A stretch of 64,000 nucleotides of DNA from Anthracocystis setariae (lineage: Eukaryota; Basidiomycota; Ustilaginomycetes; Ustilaginales; Ustilaginaceae), in contig CAKMXJ010000003.1 in NCBI GenBank assembly GCA_928724745.1, forward strand, positions 620,001-684,000. The letters are read 5' to 3'. A program made the translations under genes and the position numbers. Each line of letters starts with the position of its first letter. The stretch's first letter is position 1. Below the pieces are notes generated by a model that was given only the letters and a program-made list of their open reading frames with translations, ran no database searches and had not been told where the DNA came from. Positions 29,135 through 38,318 of this stretch are shown here, piece after piece.

Positions 29135-31453
29135 TCAAGGGCGAGGTCGAAGTTGAATGCCGAGCGAGTCATCATCGACGCTGCGATCCCGATCCGAATG
29201 GGGATGTTTGCGCTGGACGCCGGTGTGCCTCAACACGCGATCGGTCGACATGTCGATGGTCTCGTCCGCGTCCGCGTCCGCATCGATGTTGGCTATGGTA
29301 CCCCGCGTACGGCGAACCGAGTTGGAGGCACCATTGTCCCCGTCTTGCACAGCTGAAGGCGCAAAGGGATCTAGATTGGATACAGACGACGACGGCGTGG
29401 CGGGCAAGCCTCCCAAACTGTTCACGCTTTCCGATGCAGTGGAGCCCTGCGTCAGGCTCGTCATTTCGGAAAAAGCCGAAGGTGACACCGGTTCAATGTG
29501 AACAGCTTGCTGTGGCGCGAGCTCTTCAGCTGCATGTTCGGGAATCCCCCTCGACGGCGGAATCGGCACGTTGAGCATCATGAGCCCATTATCAGGCCCG
29601 AAACGAGAGATTGGGATCCGCAAAGGTTGGAGATGGTTGGGTCTGGGGTCGGCAGCGGTGCTGGATTGTACCTCGACAGCTATGCTTCTTCGTCTGGAAG
29701 CGCGTGTGCCATGAGCTGGAGACGACGTCCTCGAAGCAGGCTGACTGGAAGTGCGCAAAGCTGGCTGCGAGTTGGATGCGACGTTGGCGGAAGCAGCAGC
29801 GGTGACGGCACGGCGCTCGAGCAGGCTAGCAGGTCTGTGCTCATCCTCGTTGCGGTTTCTTTCACGACGTTCTGGCGCCCGTGTGTTCTGCAAAGCTGCG
29901 TATCCGACGGCATTTCGGACCCTTCCCGATTCGGAGGACGACGTGAGCATCTCGACGGAAACGGGTGTGTTGAGCGGATTCGTCAATCTTCGATTCCGTA
30001 CCGAGCCTGCGCGGTTGAGCGTGCGACTGCGGGTCGACATGGCTGGGCTCGAAGTTTGCAGATGAACCGAAGGCGTCGAGGGCGAAGAGGTGCCGAGATG
30101 AATCATACTCGACGAGAGGCTAGCGTTCGGATCCAAGCCCTCCTCCAGCGGAGCCATGTCACCTCGCATAGAAATGGCTGGCGACGGAAGCGCATCGTGA
30201 TCTCCAAAGTAGGAAGGCGACGTGCTCATGCGTGCATTCTCGTCGCTCTGTCTCGGGCCTCGACTCCTCAAAGAACGTCGGAAGGGAACCACGGGTGACG
30301 TCGAGCCGTTGCGAGTACCACCACCCGGGCTAGACGGTCCGGAGGACGAGGTGGACGAGGTCCTAGCATGGCGAGACGAGGCTGACCTGGAGGCACTCAG
30401 GAAATCTTCGCGATCGATGAAGCTGGTCGAGCTCACACTGCTTCTGCGACTTTCGCTGCGCATATCCGCAAGCCACAACGGAATCTCTGCCAAGGGTGTC
30501 CGTGGTGTCGACAAATCCGAAGGAGGGTAAGTGTTTGAATCCCACCCTCCGCCGAGAGGCAAACAGCCTGCAAGTGAGGCTTGACGATTGTTCTGACTCG
30601 ATGCCAAAATGTTGGCAGTCGAGTTGCTAGGCGCGAGGATATTGGATTGGGAAAAGGAGCGCGATCGAAGAGCATAAGACGATGACGAGCTGTTCGAGCT
30701 GGAGAGCAGCGGTCGACTTTGCGTTCGGGCAGAAGCCCGGCGACGAGGCAAGGCTCTGGTCGGTCGCGGAGGCGACATGTTGCTGACATTACTACCGGTC
30801 CTGGACATGGAGACGCTCGAGATTGATGCCAACGGCGGTCGAGGCTGGGTCGAGGAACCATTTGTGCTCGGACTCTCGGCCATGCGAAGCAGATGCTCGT
30901 GTTCCGAGTGCTGTGACGAGTTGGATGGGGCGGCATTGACGGAGGACGGCTGGCTGTGGCTGGGTTCAACTGGGTGCGATTGCCGATTGTAGTTGCTATT
31001 TGTTGACTCCCTAGTGAGGCGAAGACCAAGGCTAGAGCGCATACTGCGGGAGGAGCGGAGCGGAGCACCTTGGCGCGTTGAGGAAGAGTTCCCAGCGTCA
31101 GTTGAAGCCGGTTGCATCAGCGCAAGTCTCTCTCGAGCCTGATTCGGTGTCTCGAAAGCTGAGGAGCCTAAGAGATGGTCCGTGTGTGCTGCATTGGTAG
31201 CAACGAGACGATCCAGGCCATCGCTAGGTGTGGCAGACTCGGTGCCAGTAGCGCCGGAGTAAACATCGGGGTGCAGGTGAACGGGCAACTGCGAAGTGGA
31301 CTGATCCGATGAGCCTTCGCGAGCGGCATGAGCGGAACGTTTACGAGTGCGTCTGGACTGGGCGGGAGGAGTGGGATTGGGAGTCGCATCGCTGTCGTTC
31401 TCGCTACCGCCGCGAGAGCCGCCGTTCTGCTTTGATGGCCTCGGAGTGGGCAT
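29135..31453 (-). CDS. Ser/Arg-rich low-complexity protein of unknown function
   Basis: A 772-residue single-exon frame from ATG 31453 (MPTPRPSKQNGG). Composition is dominated by Ser, Arg, Thr, Pro and Asn, with many RSxS and SSP motifs and a basic RRTRKRSAHAAR near residues 34-46 that could be a nuclear signal. There are no cysteines in recognisable clusters and no membrane segment. A less disordered block lies near 630-670 (FGPDNGLMMLNVPIPPSRG). An Asp/Ala repeat (DADADADE) near the C terminus comes from a GTCCGC-type DNA repeat. Mostly disordered; a regulatory or cell-polarity scaffold phosphorylated by many kinases would fit, but I recognise no family. Coding status is supported by length and a single long frame in a GC-rich setting. 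Confidence 0.65.
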   Translation of the reverse strand: MPTPRPSKQNGGSRGGSENDSDATPNPTPPAQSRRTRKRSAHAAREGSSDQSTSQLPVHLHPDVYSGATGTESATPSDGLDRLVATNAAHTDHLLGSSAFETPNQARERLALMQPASTDAGNSSSTRQGAPLRSSRSMRSSLGLRLTRESTNSNYNRQSHPVEPSHSQPSSVNAAPSNSSQHSEHEHLLRMAESPSTNGSSTQPRPPLASISSVSMSRTGSNVSNMSPPRPTRALPRRRASARTQSRPLLSSSNSSSSSYALRSRSFSQSNILAPSNSTANILASSQNNRQASLAGCLPLGGGWDSNTYPPSDLSTPRTPLAEIPLWLADMRSESRRSSVSSTSFIDREDFLSASRSASSRHARTSSTSSSGPSSPGGGTRNGSTSPVVPFRRSLRSRGPRQSDENARMSTSPSYFGDHDALPSPAISMRGDMAPLEEGLDPNASLSSSMIHLGTSSPSTPSVHLQTSSPAMSTRSRTLNRAGSVRNRRLTNPLNTPVSVEMLTSSSESGRVRNAVGYAALQNTRAPERRERNRNEDEHRPASLLERRAVTAAASANVASNSQPALRTSSQPASRTSSPAHGTRASRRRSIAVEVQSSTAADPRPNHLQPLRIPISRFGPDNGLMMLNVPIPPSRGIPEHAAEELAPQQAVHIEPVSPSAFSEMTSLTQGSTASESVNSLGGLPATPSSSVSNLDPFAPSAVQDGDNGASNSVRRTRGTIANIDADADADETIDMSTDRVLRHTGVQRKHPHSDRDRSVDDDSLGIQLRPRP

Positions 31454-33813
31454 ACTGCCTGTCTCTGGCCCCGCACTGCGGGCAGTGCCGACTTGGGAGT
31501 CAAGGGCTTAGAGACTGGCGGCGAACATGAAGATGGTCGGTCGAGGATGATCAGGCCTTGATGGCGATGTTGCGTGGTGCGTCGTGAACCGAGAAGAGGA
31601 AATGAATTGGAATGGTGATGACCCTTGGCTCCAGACGGACGACGAGGACCTCGAACGCAGGAGTGGTGGTGAGCGATGGAAATATGAGGAAGAGGCGGAG
31701 GAAGGCGACCCGGCTGTACCTGTCAAACGGCAACGGGCTCGTGGAGCACAGTGAGTGTGGAATTGGGCGTTGGAGCAAGCGAGAGCGGAGAGGCAAGGCC
31801 AAAGGCACGCGGACAAGTCAAGGCAAGCGACACTCGAAGCAAGAAGTTCGACTTGAATCCAGAACAGCGATTACTCCGCAGCTCCGCAGGCTGCCAAGTT
31901 TACAATTCGAGCAGGCGAGCCAGGGCGCCTGAACGTGTTCGTTCATTTCATCTTTGGCGGTCGGCAAAATTCACATGCTCGACATTTGCAAAATTGACGC
32001 TGGGAAAACACAGCACTTGTGGTTTCGCAAAGGTAAAGGGCTGTTTCGATTCGCACTTGGCTGTCCATCTGCTCGTCCGTTGAGGTCCTTCCTTGAGGTA
32101 TCTACTGCAGTTGCCTGACAGAAAGAATGACTGTCCCACGATGCATTGCAGCCGAATGTGCAGTGCAGCGCAAAGTGTCTCTCCTTGGCTCGTCAATGTC
32201 TTGGCCGAGATCCTTCGAGATCCTTTGCAACCAAGGCGGTAGGTTGATCGAGAGCCAAGCTCTTAGATCCTAAGAAAGGGAGCACTTCTGCGACGTCCAC
32301 TCAAGCGAAACCGGATGTACGCAATGGCAACAACGACGAAGTCGAAGCGAAAAGGGCCCACCAAGAAAGTATGGAAAAGGAGCCGTTGTAGCCTAGGGGG
32401 GCAGAAACAGTCCTGTTCGATGGCAAGGGAGGTGTATCAATTAAGCGAAGATCGCGTACCGTTAAGAAGCTTCACAACAGTAGATGCACAATCTTCAACA
32501 TACAATGATATAGATTATGCGTCGAAACCCGAGATTGGTGGAGCGGAGTGCTTGACGGTCGGAATGCAACAGATGCCGTGGTTCGTGTGGCGACCCATTG
32601 ACTTTACTTTATGGGCAACGGGAAGATTGATTTCTTCTGTCTGTCTCAAATCGTGAGTCGAGAGCCGAAAGCAACACGCCGAGAAAAAAGATGTGGGGCG
32701 TCAGGGTTCGGTAGAGAGGAAAAAAAAAAGGACGATGCATTTTTCGAGATCCGCCGTTGGCTTTGAATCTGAAAGGACCGATACAAGTACAGTACTGTAC
32801 AGAGTATGTTAGGATGCAGCAAGCGGCGTCGGTTCCTGTCGGTCCCTTTCCAGCCGTCCATGCACTGTAGCTGCCTTTCCCTCGCCGAGTCAAGCGACCA
32901 AGCTCAAACTTAGCAATAAAAAAAGCAAGCAAGCAAGCAAGACTGTACTTTACAGCGCTACTCACGTTCCTTCAGAGAAGCATTAGGTTAGACTTCAGCA
33001 TAAGGGGAAGGTGCGAGCCGGCATCCGGCTCTTCCGACTGACTCCATCGCTTCAATCGAAACCGCGCCGACGACAGCCCACCCCTGACCTTTAAAGCATA
33101 TTATCGGTTTCCATACAATCACCCCATTCTGAAATCACATATGCGGGTTGCACGCAAGTTATCGTTATTCTGCAGAACCACGCAGAAGCGCACGATCAAC
33201 CTTGCATCGAGACGGTCAGTGCCTGCATGGTCAGACAGATGGAAGAATGAGATGCTCAGGCATCCCATGGCACCATTTGCGTTGCTTTCCATCTTAACTT
33301 GACACAGCAAAGGTGAGGGATGTCACCATTCAACCGGACGCAGCAACATTCCGGTCTTGCCGCTTGCCTTTCCTTTTTCACTTTGTTCCAGTCTGAAGGT
33401 CGATTTTGACATGAAAAGTCCTAAAAAAGAGTCAAAATCTGAGCGTCATGAAGCCAATTTCGAGAATTTTAGTTTTGACATTTCAACATCCACCATCATT
33501 AGGGAGGTTTTGGCCGTCCGTCGTATAGGTGGATTTGACCTCGCTAACACACATTTATCGAACTCCTCCTGCAATCGTGCATATATCGATTTCATGCAAA
33601 GTGAGGTTACACCTCGTATGGGTTGCTGTTGGCTGAGAGAACAAGGCATACAATGGTTGAGGCAGTTTGCTAGTCACTTTGTCGGTTCCGAGGAATGCTA
33701 GACCTTCCAAAGTGATCCAAGTGTGCGGACATGTGTACGATATTGCCAATGAGCTTGCTATAGCGTGAATGCCACCATCATCTCAAAGCTTGTAGTCGTC
33801 GGCAGCGTCCACC
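31454..33813. other. 2.4 kb gene-poor region left of the transposase
   Basis: No credible gene. Contents are an AAGC tetranucleotide repeat (about 32922-32940), a GTACAGTACTGTAC palindromic motif copy (32787-32800), and an interrupted inverted repeat GATTTTGAC (33402-33410) with GTCAAAATC (33431-33439). The last ~450 bases before the transposase ATG are AT-richer than flanking genes and may be element sequence. I could not define a terminal inverted repeat. Confidence 0.4.
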
Positions 33814-35013
33814 ATGGACAACATTGACTCCATTGCAACGATCAATGAGGTCGAAAACATCTCTGTCGCTCGCAATCGTCGTAGACGGCGGCTTCGAGCT
33901 GTCACAGCGGCCTTGCTCCTCCTTCGAGCTCCACCAACCTTCCTCAATCCGCAAGGGTTTGCTTCCATTGCTTCTCTTCTTGACGATGCCCAGTTCAAGC
34001 CAACGTTCGGTTTCACTATCAATCAATTCATTCGTATACACGATGCTTTGTTGTTGCCTGATCCCGTGAGAACGTCGGTCCAAGACTGTGTTGACAGCAA
34101 GACCGCAATGTTGATGCTGCTTGCCTACCTTCGAGGCTCTCAAGTTAGAAGGCTTGAGGGTCAGTTTGGATGGTCTTACAGTCGTGTGAGCCGCATCGTA
34201 CGATGTCTTTGTGATAAGATATACAAACGATGGAGGTACTTACTTGATGTAACAAGCGAGAGACACCAGCTTCTGCAACCGCGGCGTTTGGATGTGCTAT
34301 CCTTGGCCATCCAGAGGAAGTATCGATATCCAAGCTTCTGGGGAGCGGTGGATGGAACGGTTCGGCCGATTGCAATGCCAATGCATGATCAGGAAGAAGC
34401 TTATAACGGTCACAAGCGACTGCATGCTTTGAAGTATCAGATCATCGCTACACCCGACGGTTTACTGTACTGCTCAGAACCTTTTGTAGGACGTAGGCAT
34501 GATGCTCACATGGCAAGAGAAACATCATTAGTTCAATGGGCGATGCGTAAAGCGGTAGGAGAAGATGGTAGCCCTCGATATCTCTACGGCGACCAGGCTT
34601 ACGGTGTATCAAGAGCAATCATATCGCCTTTTGGAGGGAACCTCGTCACACAACAGGAGAGACGCTTCAACCACATCCTCAGCAAGTACCGCACAACAGT
34701 GGAATGGGGGATTGGTATGATTTCAATGCAATGGCCTCGCTTTAGGGATAAGCAGTACCAACGCACAGCACTAACACCGGTTGGTCAGGAGTTCATGGTT
34801 GGTACATTGCTGTGGAATGCTAGAACGTGTCTGGTAGGGAACAACATCAGCAAAGCATTGCAAGTCAACCCGCCGAGGATCGAAGATTACTTCTCGTCGT
34901 CACGTGTCAGCATGTCAAGTTCCTTCACAGATGTCTCTATTGATCAGTCGGGTATCAACTCGCAAGAGCTCGCAGACGAAGAAGATCAGTTATCAGTTAG
35001 TGCGGTGCTTTGA
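33814..35013 (+). CDS. PIF/Harbinger-type DDE transposase (HARBI1-like nuclease)
   Basis: A 399-residue frame from ATG 33814. A helix-turn-helix-like region lies at about 103-137 (LAYLRGSQVRRLEGQFGWSY). The DDE_Tnp_4 nuclease core follows: FWGAVDGTVRPI (Asp180), HALKYQIIATPDGLLY, GRRHDAHM, LYGDQAYGV (Asp260) and RTTVEWGIGMI (Glu297). All three catalytic acids are present and the frame has no stop, so the enzyme looks intact. Adjacent and convergent, only 40 bases away at the stop codons, is a Myb/SANT-like gene, the usual second ORF of Harbinger elements, whose product normally imports and guides the nuclease. A domesticated HARBI1/NAIF1-like pair is the alternative to a mobile copy. Confidence 0.88.
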   Translation: MDNIDSIATINEVENISVARNRRRRRLRAVTAALLLLRAPPTFLNPQGFASIASLLDDAQFKPTFGFTINQFIRIHDALLLPDPVRTSVQDCVDSKTAMLMLLAYLRGSQVRRLEGQFGWSYSRVSRIVRCLCDKIYKRWRYLLDVTSERHQLLQPRRLDVLSLAIQRKYRYPSFWGAVDGTVRPIAMPMHDQEEAYNGHKRLHALKYQIIATPDGLLYCSEPFVGRRHDAHMARETSLVQWAMRKAVGEDGSPRYLYGDQAYGVSRAIISPFGGNLVTQQERRFNHILSKYRTTVEWGIGMISMQWPRFRDKQYQRTALTPVGQEFMVGTLLWNARTCLVGNNISKALQVNPPRIEDYFSSSRVSMSSSFTDVSIDQSGINSQELADEEDQLSVSAVL

Positions 35014-35053
35014 TTACCATGATCAGATGTATGTACAATGTTGCAATGGATGA

Positions 35054-36418
35054 CTACTGACGAGACATCGAGCGCGTGCTGCGGCGGGTACGTTGTGTTG
35101 GTGTTGTTTGCGATGATGAGATCGATCCACTTCGCACACCGCGTGGTGTCTGAGGCTCCTCTGGTATCCGAGGTATCTGAGCTCCTGTTGAGAGTGTTAC
35201 CGAAGACGAGGGATTGAAGTTATGCTGACGGCTGAGTAGTCCAACAATTGTGGTCATCGACTCTTTCAAGGTCTGGATGTCGGAGGAGATGTTGTTGAGC
35301 ATGGTCGATCCTAAGCTCAGCAGCTGTTGTTGAGCTTGTACTGCCTCCCTCTGTATGACCATGCTTTCACGCTTGATGTCGATGTTATCCCGTTGAATGT
35401 TGATGTCGTCTCGCCGAATGTTCATTCCTTGCCGCTGTATGTCTAACATCTCTTGCCGATACTGATCCTCCGAACTCCTTTGCGCCTCTTTGGTTCGATG
35501 AAGCGCTTGGATTGCTTCTCCTGCGGCATTCCTTGATCGTTTGCGAGGCGTAATGCTGAACAGGTCACCGGAAGTATCGCTTGTGTCGTCGCCGTCCTGA
35601 GTTCGATGTTGAAACTGAGCTGATTGTTGTCGACAATTGCGCTCGCTGATTGACATGGTTGATCGAGTAGCTGGGTCCTCAGTTGGAGAGTCTTCCAACC
35701 CTGAAAGCCCTCGACGATGGTCATGTGCTATTGCTCTCCATCGAGTTGAAGCAGACACCGTCTCTGTGTTGTTAACATCGTCCATCATTCGTTCTGTTGA
35801 ACTACGATCAAGTATATGACCCGATCCTGATGCCTGCCGACGGTCTTGCCTCTTTCGCTCCAAGCTCATATGCTTCCATTTCTCTTTCACCGCCTGTAAA
35901 GACCTCTTCCGTTGTTGCCTCTCGGCAAACACCAGGTTAACCTCATCCACCACACGGCGCCACGCTTGACCCTTGTTCATGTTCGACTTGTGCTTGAATG
36001 GATTGTGTTCGTGTACGGCACGAACAAGGACCTCAGCCTGTTCCTGAGTCCAATGAGCTCGAGACCCGTTTGTTTCAGACAGCACAGAACGTGGCGTTTG
36101 AGATGATACCAATTCTTGAGATTGCGATGCATCTACTTGAGCGTGCGACTCCTGCGAATACATGTTGAAAGCTTGATAAGGAGAACGAACAGATGCATGA
36201 CGGGGAGGAGGTGGAAGGGATGCTTGGTGCGTTGGAGTCTGCAATGAGATATCAAATGGATCGTCTAAGTCGTTTGACGGGGTAGGGGACGTGAGATCAA
36301 ATGGAGCGTTCATGTCAAAGGTAGGCATCGGAGGATCGATCTCGTCATCATTTAAGCTGTTGATTGATTGTCTGTACGACTCGTCAGCCTGAGATGGTGT
36401 TGTTTGATGCAATGACAT
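35054..36418 (-). CDS. Myb/SANT-like DNA-binding protein, Harbinger partner
   Basis: A 454-residue frame from ATG 36418 (MSLHQTTPSQADESY). Residues about 122-195 form a Myb/SANT-like trihelix: HWTQEQAEVLVRAVHEHNPF, then WRRVVDEVNLVFAERQQRK and AVKEKWKHMSLERKRQDRR, with the spaced tryptophans of the fold. Residues about 310-375 repeat a short unit (QGMNIRRDDINIQRDNIDIK, then RESMVIQREAV) that predicts a long coiled coil or amphipathic helix. The tail is Ser/Thr/Arg-rich. In known Harbinger systems this partner binds the terminal repeats and recruits the nuclease, so a matching role is inferred from its position. The internal repeat may mediate dimerisation. Confidence 0.8.
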   Translation of the reverse strand: MSLHQTTPSQADESYRQSINSLNDDEIDPPMPTFDMNAPFDLTSPTPSNDLDDPFDISLQTPTHQASLPPPPRHASVRSPYQAFNMYSQESHAQVDASQSQELVSSQTPRSVLSETNGSRAHWTQEQAEVLVRAVHEHNPFKHKSNMNKGQAWRRVVDEVNLVFAERQQRKRSLQAVKEKWKHMSLERKRQDRRQASGSGHILDRSSTERMMDDVNNTETVSASTRWRAIAHDHRRGLSGLEDSPTEDPATRSTMSISERNCRQQSAQFQHRTQDGDDTSDTSGDLFSITPRKRSRNAAGEAIQALHRTKEAQRSSEDQYRQEMLDIQRQGMNIRRDDINIQRDNIDIKRESMVIQREAVQAQQQLLSLGSTMLNNISSDIQTLKESMTTIVGLLSRQHNFNPSSSVTLSTGAQIPRIPEEPQTPRGVRSGSISSSQTTPTQRTRRSTRSMSRQ

Positions 36419-38318
36419 GCTTGACGGAGCTAGAGATGCTGAGGAATCGATTGGTGAGGTCAGGAACGTGGGGTAGCAAAGCGACCGTCGTTTTCGGCGA
36501 TGAACGGAACAAGATGATCACGACGAGCACTACTAACATCACCGGCAATGTCATGTTGTCGATATCAATCTCACACTTGATCGATCTCACTTGCTTATTC
36601 AGCATTACTTTTGATTTCAATCAATCACGTGTGGATGGAAAATATTTGATTGTGCGGAACCGTCGTCGTCTCTACCCTCACGACCACCATCATCACCACC
36701 AAAACAGCATCGGTCACCGTCGTATGGGTTGGCGGAGTTGATGTAAGTATTAACACTCCGACCACCAACACGACGGTGACCCAAAACCTCTCTATTGTCG
36801 CCGAAGCAGTTCCCAGCGTCGTGAGCGAGCAACTCGCAATTTCACCGTGCTCATTTCTTGGACCAAAGCAGTTTTGCACATGCAAGAATCTGCGTCTTCT
36901 GATCATATAGTCGATTTCGCGCAGCTAGCGTGCATGCTTGCATGCAGCGTTCCTCTGCTGTGTACTACTTACTTACTGTACTGCTGTACTGCTGTACTGT
37001 ACTGCGATCCTTTGAGCAGACACATCCGATAGCTCCGGGACGACATTCCGACCTGGTCTGCCGACAATGCAAGATTGAGGGTAAAAGTGCAGTAGCCCTT
37101 CGCAGTGTTATCTCGTAGCCTTGATGCCGTAGCGCTCAACTTGCCAACCGGACGTCTTGTTGTCGTGTCCGTCGTGTGATAAGCCGTCGGCATCACAAGC
37201 TGGCAGCTGCACGCTTCTTCTTAGCCGCCACCTAGCAGTCGGATTGGTTGGTCTCGCTCGCTTGCAACGGATGATGAGTGTGGGGAAGCAGGGAAAAGGC
37301 GAGGGCATCGACAGAGATAAGCGAGCAAGGGGAAACCCTGTCTTCGCCAGCATAGGAATCAAAACTCGTCTGAGTTGTCGCTAATCGGAACTCTCACGCC
37401 GCTTCAAACCGCCCCCACCCAGCCAGGTAATATTGCCTTATCAGTGTGTGGATTCGGGGTTTCTGTCGTCACAAGCGTGTTCACGCAAAAGCAGCGCATC
37501 GACATCCCCCCCCACCATGAGGATTCAACCTCACGCGACTTAAGCTACACCAAGTCGTGTGAAATGTGGTCCATGCATTGGTGAAGAACGTGTCGTCATG
37601 GTACTTACTCCCTATGGATTGATTGTTTCCATGCTTTCCCCGCCCCGCCGTCAGAAGCGCTGTACGGTCGACGCATCCGCGGAAAAAGCCGCCCAAAAAA
37701 GCGCCACGCACCTCCTCTTTTCCTACACGCCACACAATCCAGCCACCCCAGCGTTGCGTCACACATCCCACGCTACTCGGTCTATCTCACTGCGATATCC
37801 GTGAGGCAGCCAAGTCCTCATCATCGCTGTTAAGAAGCGTCCCCACGCGGGGCATCACACTCTGCTTTTCGCTTGCTGCTACCCGAATTGAAGTTCGGAG
37901 AACCAACTTCTCTGCCTCTATCTCTCTCTCTGAGATCCACCCGCTTGACGCGTAAATTGACGCGTTTCCCATGCGCCCATGCAACACCCGTGCATCCTGC
38001 AGTACCGCACCTGCCGCAGCTACTGCTTCGCCTGCAAACCTCAGATAGCCCGACGGAATTGAGTTTATCGCTCGCATCTCAACTCTTCGCCAATGAAACC
38101 TTGCCCGCCAACCCCATAACCCCTCCTTCTGCCTCCCAGTAGCCGTCGAGCCTATCTCACACTCATACGCAAATACAAATGCAACTGCAAATGTAACATA
38201 CACCACTGTTCTGTACTGTATCAACAACCACAAGGATGCTAAAGCAGGATTGCACAGAAGGCCAAGCCGATCCAAACGCAAAGGTGATGACGTCCTGACA
38301 CATTTCAATAGACACGTT
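36419..38318. other. 1.9 kb gene-poor region right of the Harbinger pair
   Basis: It holds a 27-bp imperfect inverted repeat (36712-36781) inside a Thr/Val-rich open frame without ATG (36650-36910), a dense TACTG/GTACTGT tract (36966-37004), a further CTGTACTGTA copy (38211-38220) and a possible C/D-box RNA signature (37271-37373). No gene is confidently supported. Confidence 0.35.
36712..36781. repeat. Imperfect 27-bp inverted repeat
   Basis: Arms at 36712-36738 and 36755-36781 match at 23 of 27 positions around a 16-base loop; the outer 12 bases (GGTCACCGTCGT) are exact. It lies about 300 bases beyond the SANT-like gene. Confidence 0.85.

Larger units (their letters stand above)
33814..36418. 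mobile_element. Coding core of a PIF/Harbinger-like DNA transposon
   Basis: The DDE nuclease and the Myb/SANT-like gene face each other with a 40-base gap, the classic two-gene layout of this superfamily. Only the coding core is given: terminal inverted repeats and the expected 3-base target duplication (TWA type) were not found by eye in about 500 bases on the left and 700 on the right. The true ends are therefore unknown. Base use is visibly AT-richer than in the flanking housekeeping genes. Confidence 0.7.

Noticed and set aside
33300..36720. Terminal inverted repeats of the Harbinger-like element
   Set aside because: Manual comparison of both flanks gave no convincing inverted match longer than about 6 bases, so no ends are claimed.
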